DNA of 36,954 nucleotides from Flavobacteriales bacterium UBA7690 (GTDB lineage Bacteria; Bacteroidota; Bacteroidia; Flavobacteriales_F; PHOS-HE28), in contig DLGQ01000074.1 in the NCBI GenBank assembly GCA_002482775.1, positions 18,290 to 55,243 on the forward strand, read 5' to 3'. Below are positions 9,501 to 16,380 of the stretch, piece after piece (position 1 is the stretch's first letter; every line of letters begins with the position of its first letter). A model generated the notes under the pieces. It saw nothing but the letters and a program-made list of their open reading frames with translations, ran no database searches and had not been told where the DNA came from. Made by a program: the position numbers and the translations under genes.

Positions 9501-9948
9501 TGATGCGTTGGGCACCACGGTGAACATTACGAAGCCCGCACAGGATATCAGCGTTGGCGGAATGGTGCCGGGCCCAACCATGGGCTTATTCGGCGAGAAA
9601 GGGCCGGAATGGGTGGCGCCAGCGTGGCAATACTCCAATCCGACCCTCCAACCGGTGTTCGATTGGCTCGAGGGCATGCGCCAAGAAGGCCGTGTGCCCG
9701 CTTTCGAAGTTGGCGGCGACACTTCACGAACCACAACAACAGTGACCGAGCGTGTGCGCTCCCTCACGAACTCTACCGAGACAAATTCGATCGGTGGCCA
9801 GTTGAATGTTGCTGAACTGAACGCGACCATCCAACAGCTCGCAGCAGTGCTGCAGGCTCCAATATCAGCAGTCATGTCATACGATCAGCTCCAGGACAGC
9901 AACGAACGGATCGGCGACCTTGAGAACCGAAGCAATCTGAACGCGTAA
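6577..9948 (+). CDS. Tail tape measure protein
   Basis: At 1123 residues this is by far the longest structural gene. The N-terminus (residues 1-70) is helical and charged. Next comes a Gly/Ala-rich hydrophobic patch (about 78-105), then an alpha-helical stretch rich in DLATTLGGDLQGATMAVGKA-type motifs (about 175-205) that is typical of tape measure proteins. From about residue 500 to 840 it is a nearly unbroken Glu/Gln/Lys/Arg coiled coil. The C-terminal 180 residues contain hydrophobic helices followed by Gly-rich turns (AIGGETAPQG; GLFGEKGPEWVAP), a common end signature of this family. The protein sets tail length by spanning the tail tube and is thought to assist DNA passage. It implies a long tail (sipho- or myovirus morphology). 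It overlaps the next gene by one base. Confidence 0.9.
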   Translation: MSTQVTKRVASIYIDAAAANKSLKDLQSESAKLYNELRKLPRGSDEFIAKAKEYRNVQAQLKATKEEVAGTNSVFGRLKAGLGPLAGAMGLAFGGAAVIQGIQHAREEFLEHEKAVDRVTQALKNNGEQSGQTASGLVQASDAMELKSLYSAEDILTQVSTQLLNFGNIANDKFTRAQQVSLDLATTLGGDLQGATMAVGKALSSPVDGLSKLQKMGVKFSEDQKAVITTLVETGKAAEAQDMVLAELEKRYAGQAEAAARNEAGTRKLDQAMGDLVEGSGSFFNAALQDLAGGLGDMIGAFSDLIGLTSRESDELQGQRAEMNALFNVLKSGNITQEQQAELVERINREYKDYLPTAISVTDSTEALEMAQRGANQAMLEQIQLLAKKELLEEAQKEAVDRKKDALQAQVTAAKAAQGELSAWEKTKLAVMQPTMIFTPEVAMEANSQVAQLAAQHAQKEYEKLINTLGTVESAQKAVNDVTMARMDGAEGGGPTVSPEVAEETSKRAQEVRDALKQAAHDQEMDRLDGKDKEIRQVEEKYHKLAQLAEGSGVGLEEIQAQQDQELAAVRSKYGKKEFERLTKLDEDLRKMRDSQWSARLSVEQKQEVEAIDARYEAQRVAIGDNQAALAQNEQERRAEIDAVLESQRVERQQATDEAELQQVRDKYAKLLEEAEGNKDRLLQVQDLLAMELEAKELEQEEKRQERLLAKQEAQDEFEASIQQKKLEMYEQELDLMASRHERELEMAQEQEGDIAALLAQQAAERAPLEEELRQAELDALNAHFETLYATADEHGIDTAMLQQQHAEALLLMKQDFLQREVDANEDKNNKIKASDEMMAKARADVTSGIMQITGDLFAMSAADADEAADYQKMLTLFELGIDTASAMGSLTAMSEANPANAATGGLAGIAQWVAGIARITGNIAKATQILSKPKPKPPAYAIGGETAPQGMPVFSKRSATGGRAGMEEVMSYFDDALGTTVNITKPAQDISVGGMVPGPTMGLFGEKGPEWVAPAWQYSNPTLQPVFDWLEGMRQEGRVPAFEVGGDTSRTTTTVTERVRSLTNSTETNSIGGQLNVAELNATIQQLAAVLQAPISAVMSYDQLQDSNERIGDLENRSNLNA

Positions 9949-11561
9949 TGGCAACAACGATCGAGACGGAACCTTTTCTGTACAGCGCCGTTCGCAACCC
10001 GATCATGGTGGTTGCCAACGGTTCCAACATGTCCAGCGGGGTGGATGAGCCTGCCGTGTTGTTGATCGGGTTCAGTGGTGGTGACCTACCCGGGGATGGC
10101 GATGAGTTGACGCTGGAATCGGATGTTATCGGTGAGATCGTTCTAGTCTTTGCGAGCTCTCCTGATGGCTCGCCGGATGAAGTGACCGCGTTCTCATCTG
10201 GAACAGCGGTTGATTATGTTACAGCCCTTGCTGCAGAGCTCTCGGCCCGGCCTGAGTTGAACACGCGATACATCATCACCTATCTAGATCTGCTGGGTGT
10301 ACCAGGATTGAAGTTCGAAGCGCGCGTTGCCAATGACGCCACGTACAACCTGGCTGCTACTGCTGGAGGATTCACTCCAGCCACCATCACACCTGCCGAT
10401 GTAACCCCGTTCACGCAACCACCCAGTTCCATGATGCGGTTCAGTGTGAGTGTGTGGATGATGACTTCCGGGTTGATGCCCACAGAGGATGACGTGCCGC
10501 AGTTCGAACTCGAGTACGAGGACGAAGCCCCAGCTGATAGAGAGGGTAATGCTCGATTCCCATTCGATGATGTGTTGAGGAACAGGCTATCCCCTACCAT
10601 TCCGCCACCTGGTACAGATGCTACGATGACCGCGATAAACAGCTACTGCGCATATGTGGTGGCAGCAGCTGAGCGCTTTGGTACCCCGCCTCGTATACAT
10701 CCATCAGTACGTACATCAATACTGTTCGCCTACCTGACCGGTCGCGATGAGGTGGCCAGGGTGAACTACCCGGATTGGAATGATCAGCTGCTCCTATCAG
10801 GTGGTCGCTGCCGATTCCTATCCACCTGGCCGAACACAGCGATCTCGCGACCTAAGATCGTTCTGCCTGGCCAGGAAGAATACCTCACTTGGCTATGGCA
10901 GCCAACGTCGGTAGATGTTGTGCTCAAGGTGGACCTGTACTACGAGACTGGAGACAACGTGACTGGGCATGTACTGGAGACATTCCCCGATCGTACACAC
11001 GAGCTACTGATCACTCCGGTTGGATTCAACGCACGTGAGTTGGCCAGCGTTGACCCGACCAGACGTGTGCGGGCATACCGCATCTACCTCACTGACCTTA
11101 GCCGCTTGTACTACAGCGAACTCAGGTACTACGAGGTGGACTGGCGCGTGCACAAGCAGGCACGCCAGCTGTTGTACCACACCTCATCTGGCAGCATCGA
11201 TACCATCGTGCTGCATGGTAGGCGAACTACCAAGTCTGTTGCTGTGATGGAGCGCAGCGAACGCGTGACTGACATGGCCACGACCATCCATGATGCACGT
11301 GACACGGTGGCTATGCTCACCTCCATCGGTGATGAGCACGAGGTCGGTACCACGTACCTGACCCGAGCTGAGCTACCTGTGCTCGCGGATCTCATCGGTT
11401 CGGAATCCGTTCATGAACTGGTAGGATCTGAATGGATCCCAGTGCAACTACTGGACAAGGATGAGGTGGACGGCGCCAGTGATGACCCCAACCTGGTGGC
11501 CCGGGTGATCAGCTACCGGTACGCGGTGCGCAACAGAGCCCGGAGCGTGCCGTCCCAATAG
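9948..11561 (+). CDS. Large tail / baseplate-like protein of unknown function
   Basis: These 537 residues lie immediately after the tape measure gene (TAATG overlap), where distal tail or baseplate hub proteins normally sit. The sequence is beta-rich with regularly spaced Thr/Val/Tyr strands and few long helices. An N-terminal domain of about 170 residues precedes an Asp/Glu/Pro-rich linker, then a large domain (residues 215-440) and an RVISYRYAVRNRAR C-terminus. No enzymatic motif is visible. It is the last gene of the late operon, and the repeat-rich gap after it probably ends transcription. A distal-tail-like role is inferred from position and composition. Confidence 0.65.
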   Translation: MATTIETEPFLYSAVRNPIMVVANGSNMSSGVDEPAVLLIGFSGGDLPGDGDELTLESDVIGEIVLVFASSPDGSPDEVTAFSSGTAVDYVTALAAELSARPELNTRYIITYLDLLGVPGLKFEARVANDATYNLAATAGGFTPATITPADVTPFTQPPSSMMRFSVSVWMMTSGLMPTEDDVPQFELEYEDEAPADREGNARFPFDDVLRNRLSPTIPPPGTDATMTAINSYCAYVVAAAERFGTPPRIHPSVRTSILFAYLTGRDEVARVNYPDWNDQLLLSGGRCRFLSTWPNTAISRPKIVLPGQEEYLTWLWQPTSVDVVLKVDLYYETGDNVTGHVLETFPDRTHELLITPVGFNARELASVDPTRRVRAYRIYLTDLSRLYYSELRYYEVDWRVHKQARQLLYHTSSGSIDTIVLHGRRTTKSVAVMERSERVTDMATTIHDARDTVAMLTSIGDEHEVGTTYLTRAELPVLADLIGSESVHELVGSEWIPVQLLDKDEVDGASDDPNLVARVISYRYAVRNRARSVPSQ

Positions 11562-11652
11562 GCGCCATGGCGCATACCAATAGGAGCCTGGGCGCCTGGG
11601 GGTAGGGTATTTTTCCTGCGAACGGACCCGCCATGGCGTGCGCTGCATTGGG
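11554..11652. repeat. Nested direct and inverted repeats in the convergent gap, probable terminator zone
   Basis: The 187-base gap between the late operon and the converging minus-strand gene contains several repeats. CCAATAGG occurs at 11555-11562 and 11577-11584 as the heads of two related 22-base units. GCGCCATGGCGC (11562-11573) is a perfect palindrome. Its core CGCCATGGCG recurs at 11629-11638. CCCAAT (11554-11559) and ATTGGG (11647-11652) form the outer ends of a long imperfect stem whose loop holds TATTTTTCC. The layout suits a bidirectional terminator. The repeat overlaps the last codons of the tail gene. I see no gene in 11562-11748. Confidence 0.5.
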
Positions 11653-11748
11653 AAAGCCCTGATTTAGACGTGTGCGTGTGGCGCGCTCTCAATAGTAGCT
11701 GACATGAATCCATGACTGACCTATGGAGTCAAGTGGATAAGTTGCACA

Positions 11749-12285
11749 CTACCAGACAGAACGACTCTCTATAACACAACGGACCTGGTCAGAAAGAAAA
11801 GTGCCAGCCCTTTCCTTCACATCAAACTCGCGATATCCATCGCTGAACTGCATTCGAACACGTGCTATCCTATGGGCAGCAAGTTGCCGGATCTGATCGA
11901 GTGTAATTCGGTATCTAGGAGTAATCTGAGACACTGTGACGTTGAACTCGGTTTTGAACTTCCCAGTGAATATGTTCGTCGAACGAACTATTACAATGGA
12001 GTCGTTGTCCAACTTCAGATACAGAGGATCACCATCCCCGATTACCAATGACTTGGGACCACTCGTGTTGAAGACTGGATCTAAATAAAGGGCAGCATTC
12101 ACCCTCGTAAAGGTCATGGTCATGGTCTCAGCACTAAATGTTCCCCCTACCAATTGCCCCCACGTAGCATAGGTGGTATCCCCAGTGAATTCATCCACGT
12201 AGTTGCTCCACAGAACTTGGCAATTCTGTCCTATGGTGATGGATCTCAATCCAAGCCATACGAGTAAAAACATTCCATATCGCAT
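11749..12285 (-). CDS. Putative secreted protein of unknown function beside the repressor
   Basis: The protein has 178 residues from the ATG at 12285. An upstream in-frame ATG at 12309 would add 8 polar residues before the hydrophobic segment. From 12285 it begins MRYGMFLLVWLGLRS, a short basic start and hydrophobic core typical of a signal peptide, followed by a beta-rich mature part with alternating hydrophobic residues and no cysteine pair pattern. I do not recognise the family. It is the 3' gene of a minus-strand pair with the likely repressor, a place where temperate phages often keep genes expressed during lysogeny, so it could alter the host surface or block superinfection. Its base composition is more AT-rich than the structural genes, which hints at separate acquisition. 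Confidence 0.6.
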   Translation of the reverse strand: MRYGMFLLVWLGLRSITIGQNCQVLWSNYVDEFTGDTTYATWGQLVGGTFSAETMTMTFTRVNAALYLDPVFNTSGPKSLVIGDGDPLYLKLDNDSIVIVRSTNIFTGKFKTEFNVTVSQITPRYRITLDQIRQLAAHRIARVRMQFSDGYREFDVKERAGTFLSDQVRCVIESRSVW

Positions 12286-12311
12286 AGATGCATCTGTTGC
12301 GGCGTTCAAAT

Positions 12312-12680
12312 CTACTGCTTGAGAAGTTTGCTCTTCTCAATCAATTCAGCGCTCCGCCGCAGGAGATTCGCTATCTCTTGAATGTCCGCCGTCTGAGCCT
12401 CTTGATGGTACACACCCTCTGGCTCGGCCACGGTTGATGAACCTATTTCCGTTGGGATTGTCATCGTGGGTTCAGCTATGAAGTGGAACAGATCCACCTT
12501 ATAGCCCATGCTGTTGAAGGTCTTATCATATTTCCGCAGCACCGCTGTACTCAAATCCTTGGATTTGAAATGTCGGTACATCTGTGACTCCGAGTAGGGC
12601 AACTCATTTAAGAAGTCCACTGGCTCAATCCGACTACTCTTCAGGACTTCTGATAACGCCTTGCCAACATGCTGCACCAT
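12312..12680 (-). CDS. Probable phage repressor, XRE-like HTH protein
   Basis: From the ATG at 12680 the protein has 122 residues. It opens with a five-helix HTH-like domain: MVQHVGKALSEVLKSSRI, then EPVDFLNELPYSESQMYRHF, then a helix ending in YKVDLFHFI near residue 65. This matches the layout of short XRE-type regulators in Bacteroidetes (an N-terminal helix, a recognition helix with a YRHFK core, and a closing 'FF/HFI' helix). The C-terminal 55 residues are predicted loop plus a Leu-rich helix (ANLLRRSAELIEKSKLLK) that could dimerise. Alternative starts at 12737 and 12803 would add 19 or 41 residues; the last would run across the operator dyads. It is divergent from the small gene at 12830, the usual CI/Cro arrangement. 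Confidence 0.65.
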   Translation of the reverse strand: MVQHVGKALSEVLKSSRIEPVDFLNELPYSESQMYRHFKSKDLSTAVLRKYDKTFNSMGYKVDLFHFIAEPTMTIPTEIGSSTVAEPEGVYHQEAQTADIQEIANLLRRSAELIEKSKLLKQ

Positions 12681-12739
12681 CTGGACAAAGTTCCAGTGAT
12701 GCAGATGGTTACGTGTGATATGTGACTGTGCAATCATGC

Positions 12740-12804
12740 GTGTTGACACGCAAGTGTTGACAACTTGAGCGCGCAATATTTGCGAAACTTGCAAGAAACG
12801 CAAA
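12740..12804. promoter_or_regulatory. Divergent operator region of the lysogeny switch
   Basis: The space between the minus-strand repressor and the plus-strand Cro-like gene is packed with symmetrical elements. GTGTTGACA is repeated directly at 12740-12748 and 12754-12762. The second copy lies in a 17-base dyad with arms CAAGT and ACTTG (12751-12767). CGCAA-TAT-TTGCG is a dyad at 12772-12784. A larger dyad spans 12779-12804: arms TTTGCG and CGCAAA around the central palindrome CTTGCAAG (12788-12795), sharing one exact centre. Several spaced dyads of this kind are what a repressor/Cro pair would bind. I could not identify an unambiguous Bacteroidetes promoter here. Confidence 0.6.
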
Positions 12805-12829
12805 ACATTGCACGCACTTTCTGCGAGCG

Positions 12830-13072
12830 ATGACTGAACACGACATCAAGATCCTAGACGAAGGCCTACCGAATGGATGGCTTCCCGAGGCTGAAGAACG
12901 GCTACGTTCTAAAGGCACACCATTCAGTCGTGGCAACATCTCTAAGGTCAAGACCGGTGCTGTCGAGAATCAGGTAATTCTCGATGTCCTCATCGAATTA
13001 GTGCAGGAAGAAAGGCTCAACCGCGAGGCTGTTTCCAACCGCATTCTGCAAGCGGCAACTGGCACTTTATAA
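12830..13072 (+). CDS. Small Cro-like DNA-binding protein
   Basis: This 80-residue protein is divergent from the likely repressor. Residues 12-55 (LPNGWLPEAEERL, then SRGNISKVKTGAVENQ, then VILDVLIELVQEE) follow the layout of short Bacteroidetes phage Cro/XRE proteins: a helix, a turn, a recognition helix with an ISKV core, and a closing helix with the ILDxLIELxxE pattern. It therefore probably competes with the repressor for the dyads at 12740-12804 and opens the early region. The start is preceded by GCGAGCG rather than a purine-rich ribosome site. The assignment is by fold pattern, not a strong motif. Confidence 0.6.
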   Translation: MTEHDIKILDEGLPNGWLPEAEERLRSKGTPFSRGNISKVKTGAVENQVILDVLIELVQEERLNREAVSNRILQAATGTL

Positions 13073-13128
13073 GAGCGCATAACCTGTCCCCACTTCCCCG
13101 CCACCACCACCTCACTTTCGATCACCGC

Positions 13129-13422
13129 ATGAACATCTACCTCACCGGTACGGACCACCGCGAAACGTTGCTGGACCTACAGCATCGACTTAACCTCTTA
13201 GGCCACAAGGTGATAACACCATACGATGTAGTGGAAGAAGGATGGACCGAGAACCAGAACCTGGTAGCTCGCCTCCAAGCTGTGCTGGGCACCGAGCAAC
13301 TGGTGACCACCCCACCCACACAGGGATCGTGGGGGCCGGGAGCCGACCGCGAAGTGAAGGTCGCCCGCGAAGCCAACATCCCCGTGATCCCGATCGCCTC
13401 CCTCCTACCCGCCACCAATTAA
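13129..13422 (+). CDS. DUF4406-like (nucleoside 2-deoxyribosyltransferase-like) protein
   Basis: The 97 residues begin MNIYLTGTDHRE, followed by LQHRLNLLGHKVITPYDV. This is the Rossmann-like start seen in DUF4406 and the nucleoside 2-deoxyribosyltransferase superfamily: a beta-strand, a Gly loop, and a helix leading to 'lGHxVixP'. A GADREVKVAREANIPVIPI segment (about residues 70-88) corresponds to the second half, where the superfamily usually has a Gly-containing loop and an acidic residue before a helix. Related enzymes move or remove nucleobases on deoxyribose. Whether this one is catalytic is not clear. It is first in the early operon after a 56-base leader and is paired with the similar gene at 13435. 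Confidence 0.55.
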   Translation: MNIYLTGTDHRETLLDLQHRLNLLGHKVITPYDVVEEGWTENQNLVARLQAVLGTEQLVTTPPTQGSWGPGADREVKVAREANIPVIPIASLLPATN

Positions 13423-13434
13423 CCACCACCAACC

Positions 13435-13848
13435 ATGGACAAGTACCTCTTCCTCTGGGGCGCTCCGTGCCGCGAAACGCGCGCCGAGGCCCAACTGCTG
13501 CGCGAGCGTGGCTACACCGTGCGCACACTGCGCGACGAGATCGATGAACAGGAGGCTGTCGTTGGGCCCAAGGTCCGCCTCCAGTTGCGCACCATGTCCA
13601 TGCTCAGCGCTGCGGCGGTGGTGATGGACACCAACACACCACTGGAAGATCAGCGTCGATGTGGCGACCTGTGCCGATCCATGGGTGTGCGCTGTGTGAT
13701 CTCTGGCGAACTACCCTTCATCGCTCCAGAAGAGTACCTACTGGACGAGTGCTTGGACAGCCTAGACCATAGCGGGCGCTACGCATGCATCTCCGCCAGG
13801 GTGTATACACCTGTCACTGCCGCCAACCAACACCGCCTTCACCTATGA
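13435..13848 (+). CDS. Second DUF4406/deoxyribosyltransferase-like protein
   Basis: This 137-residue protein starts MDKYLFLWGAPCRETRAEAQLLRERGYTV; the strand-loop-helix-strand order parallels its upstream neighbour at 13129. It then has a helix (VRLQLRTMSMLSAAAVVMD) in which the hydrophobic strand SAAAVVMDTNTP would be the acidic-ended strand of the superfamily, and a RRCGDLCRSMGVRCVISGELP segment. Cysteines at about 79, 83 and 90 are notable. I read it as a divergent paralogue or functional partner of the preceding gene. It lies 12 bases downstream and ends with an ATGA overlap with the next gene. Confidence in the gene is high; confidence in the family is lower. Confidence 0.5.
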   Translation: MDKYLFLWGAPCRETRAEAQLLRERGYTVRTLRDEIDEQEAVVGPKVRLQLRTMSMLSAAAVVMDTNTPLEDQRRCGDLCRSMGVRCVISGELPFIAPEEYLLDECLDSLDHSGRYACISARVYTPVTAANQHRLHL

Positions 13849-14432
13849 GCGGCAGCATCATCGGCCTGGACGGCCAAGCCATCGGCGTCATGGGCGACCC
13901 CGAGAAGTTCCGCGAACTGCGCGTGACCTTCGAGAAGAAGTTGCAAAAGCACTTGGAGAAATTCCAAGATGACATCCGCGAGAGTGCCGTGATCAAAGCG
14001 GACATCAACGCGCTGAAGTCCACCTACCACCTGCGCTGGAACAACGACTGCGACATCGCTGCACGACAAGGCTTGAAGGACATCGACCGCGATGCCTTCG
14101 TGAAACAGGTGGACGCAGCGCTGGCCCAGTTGGAGCGCCGCCGCATGTTCACCGGTCCCATCACTCCGGCAGCATTGGAGATGATCGGCTTCCGCAAGTG
14201 GAGCGATGGCAGCTACCGCACGCACGAGATCAACGTGGAGCCAGTGGGTACCACGGGAGACTGGCGCATCACCTTCGTCGGTGACCTCTGCCGCGACTTC
14301 CAGATGTCGCACATCATCCGGCTGATGGATAGCCTGGACCTGAAGTCTCTCTCGCCTTTCAACGAGGACGACTATACCAAAGCGTTGCCTGCGAAGCGCA
14401 CGCTCATCCAACGCCTCACACGCCGCGGATGA
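13845..14432 (+). CDS. Early-region protein of unknown function
   Basis: This helical, charged protein of 195 residues starts at an ATG that overlaps the preceding stop; an in-frame ATG at 13785 lies inside the neighbour and is unlikely. Residues 20-60 form an amphipathic helix (REL...FEKKLQKHLEKF), and residues 95-110 hold QVDAALAQLERRR. The C-terminal half contains beta-forming segments (DWRITFVGDLC) and a basic end. I do not recognise a family. It overlaps the next gene as well (ATGA), so it is translated as part of a chain with the DUF4406-like genes. Confidence 0.7.
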   Translation: MSGSIIGLDGQAIGVMGDPEKFRELRVTFEKKLQKHLEKFQDDIRESAVIKADINALKSTYHLRWNNDCDIAARQGLKDIDRDAFVKQVDAALAQLERRRMFTGPITPAALEMIGFRKWSDGSYRTHEINVEPVGTTGDWRITFVGDLCRDFQMSHIIRLMDSLDLKSLSPFNEDDYTKALPAKRTLIQRLTRRG

Positions 14433-14686
14433 TGGAATGGCTGATCCATACCGAACGCAATCTGGGGCACGGCGGTAGCCGCGTCACCATCAGCACCTCA
14501 ATGCACCGTGGCATCGTCATGCACTGCTGCGAAACCCGGTGCCACCGTGGCAAGATATCGCGCCAGTACTACGTGCCATGGGCACCCGGTACACCGTGGG
14601 AATACACACGGCCGCACCGCACCGAATCGTCCCTGATCGAGACCATCGATCGCTCGCAGAACTCCACCGCAACAGCTGCGGCCTGA
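14429..14686 (+). CDS. Small unknown protein, Cys/His-rich
   Basis: The 85-residue protein begins with tandem Met codons in the ATGA overlap with its upstream neighbour. It is rich in His, Arg and Cys near the middle (MHCCETRCHRGK, about residues 31-42), which could bind a metal. The last 15 residues are Ser/Thr/Ala-rich and look disordered. No family is recognised. It sits 22 bases before the replication protein gene. Confidence 0.5.
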   Translation: MMEWLIHTERNLGHGGSRVTISTSMHRGIVMHCCETRCHRGKISRQYYVPWAPGTPWEYTRPHRTESSLIETIDRSQNSTATAAA

Positions 14687-14708
14687 TCAACATCATCCCG
14701 GTATCACA

Positions 14709-15590
14709 GTGCCATTCGAGGAGAAAGCCCCCGCGTTCCAGTTCTTCGCCAACGACCGTTTGGCGGAACTCATGGAACTGTCACCTACAGCGCGGGGCGC
14801 GTGGGTAACGGTGGTCTGCAAACTGTGGCGACTTGGTCCTATGGATGAGGATCGCCTTGCACGCATAGCCGGCGAGGACTGGAAAACCATCCGGTTCCTG
14901 TTCGGTTCTTATTCGCTAACCGATGGGTTACCGACCCCCGGCGAAGGCCCCCTTTTGGCGCTCCGCTGGATGGAAGAATACAGGGTCGAATTGTCGAAAA
15001 AGCGCGCGCAAAATGCAGCCAATGGCGCACTTGGGGGCCGTCCACCACGCGAAACACACTCTTCAACCTATTCAAATTCAAAGAGAAAAACCGACCGGTT
15101 AGCGAATGCTAACCCAAACGTAACCACTTCCGCGCGGAAGAATGCAGATGCAGATGCAGTAGAAGAGGAAGTAGAAGAGGAAGAGGAAAATGCAAATGCA
15201 GCACGCAGCCAACAGGATGGGGTGCAGGGGAAGGATCGCCCTCGACACACCGATCCGCGAGTGCCAGGACTATTGGCGTTCCTCCGCGATCAGCGCAACG
15301 GTGCCAGTCTCGACCTCACCGAACGCGAGAACCTGAGCTACGGATTCAAGCTGCTCCGCCGGATAGAACAAGACTATCCCGGGGTCGATCACATCGAATT
15401 CATCAAGACCGTGATCATGGCCGGAACGCGCGACCAGTTCCACGGGAAGAACCTCACTGAGATGCGCTACTTGTTCAACAACATGAACAAGATCATCAGC
15501 GCACACAAGCTGTCCATCACCAATCCATCCAAGAATGCGAAGCGTAGTCTTAGCGATCAACTCCGAGAGCAGCAGCATGCCAATGGCTAA
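14709..15590 (+). CDS. DUF1376-like phage replication initiation protein
   Basis: The protein has 293 residues from a GTG start. Residues 8-80 match the DUF1376 / replisome-organiser N-terminal pattern: FQFFANDRLAELMELSPTAR, then AWVTVVCKLWRLGP and DEDRLARIAG, a winged-helix-like domain. This is followed by KKRAQNAANGALGGRPP, the usual end of the domain. A linker at about residues 118-165 is low-complexity, Asn/Ala/Glu-rich and strongly acidic. The C-terminal domain (about 180-290) ends in a helical FIKTVIMAGTRDQF...EMRYLFNNMNKII segment of the kind that recruits helicase or loader. The protein probably binds the phage origin. The linker DNA is unusually A-rich compared with neighbours. Confidence 0.65.
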   Translation: MPFEEKAPAFQFFANDRLAELMELSPTARGAWVTVVCKLWRLGPMDEDRLARIAGEDWKTIRFLFGSYSLTDGLPTPGEGPLLALRWMEEYRVELSKKRAQNAANGALGGRPPRETHSSTYSNSKRKTDRLANANPNVTTSARKNADADAVEEEVEEEEENANAARSQQDGVQGKDRPRHTDPRVPGLLAFLRDQRNGASLDLTERENLSYGFKLLRRIEQDYPGVDHIEFIKTVIMAGTRDQFHGKNLTEMRYLFNNMNKIISAHKLSITNPSKNAKRSLSDQLREQQHANG

Positions 15591-16380
15591 CCTGCCTGCA
15601 CATGTGGCGAGCCGAATGCTCGTCGTGCATCCGGGGAACAAATGCCTGGAGGTGCCCATTCGCATTACAGCGAAGGAGGCCTTGGAAGGCGTGACACTGA
15701 ACAGTGTGATCAAGCATCACGGCGAATACATCGTTGCGAACACGCTCCAGATGTTGCTCGCAGAAACCGTGGACACGCTCAGCTGTAATCATCCATCGGG
15801 CACACGCTGGGTAGAACTATTCGTGTCGGACTGGATGATGAAGTACCCGACCGAGACCGTGGAGGATTTCGCCCTGTTCATGCAGAAGATCCGCACCAGT
15901 GCCTACGGTCCATTGTATGCTGGCCGCCTGGATAGCGCAGTGCTGTTCGAGCGATTCCAGAAGTACATGGCCGAGAAGGTTGAACTGCGAGAACGAACCG
16001 TCATCGAGGAGCAACGCCTCTCGCGTCTTGCCAGTGAAAAGGCGCTTGCTCAGGAAGTGGAGGAGATCGATCCCGAAGCCCGGAAGAAGATATCTGAGCA
16101 GTTGGCTGAGTTGAGCCACAAGCACCTCATGCACAAGGTGGACATGGCCCGCGAAGTTGACCCAAAGAGGGTGGCTCACATGGCGGCAGGTATCAAAGCC
16201 GCGGCCGATTGTGAGACCGGTGAGCAGTTGCTTGATGCACTCCGCACCTACCCGTACGACGATGTGCAGAATGCACTTCAGGATCGGGCAAAGGAGTTGG
16301 GGATCACACTGCCTACACGGCAAGAGATCATCAACGCTGCGCGGCAACTGGCGAAGAACGTGCACAAAGGCAGCATCTGA
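15577..16380 (+). CDS. DUF6633-like replication-associated protein
   Basis: From the ATG at 15577 the protein has 267 residues and overlaps the replication gene end by 14 bases; another ATG at 15583 is equally possible. Residues 75-130 contain WVELFVSDWMMKYPTETVEDF, then YGPLYAGRLDSAVLFERFQKYM. This resembles the DUF6633 family found beside replication genes in Bacteroidetes prophages. A long Glu/Leu coiled region follows (about 130-185), then a helical C-terminus. There is no P-loop, so it is not a classical DnaC-type ATPase. A helper or loader role in replication is inferred from position. Its stop overlaps the next start. Confidence 0.5.
   Translation: MPMANLPAHVASRMLVVHPGNKCLEVPIRITAKEALEGVTLNSVIKHHGEYIVANTLQMLLAETVDTLSCNHPSGTRWVELFVSDWMMKYPTETVEDFALFMQKIRTSAYGPLYAGRLDSAVLFERFQKYMAEKVELRERTVIEEQRLSRLASEKALAQEVEEIDPEARKKISEQLAELSHKHLMHKVDMAREVDPKRVAHMAAGIKAAADCETGEQLLDALRTYPYDDVQNALQDRAKELGITLPTRQEIINAARQLAKNVHKGSI

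Noticed and set aside
12743..12782. Sigma70-like TTGACA with TATTTG in the switch region
   Set aside because: The spacing is too short, and Bacteroidetes promoters use a different consensus; the best -7 match here has no suitable -33 partner.
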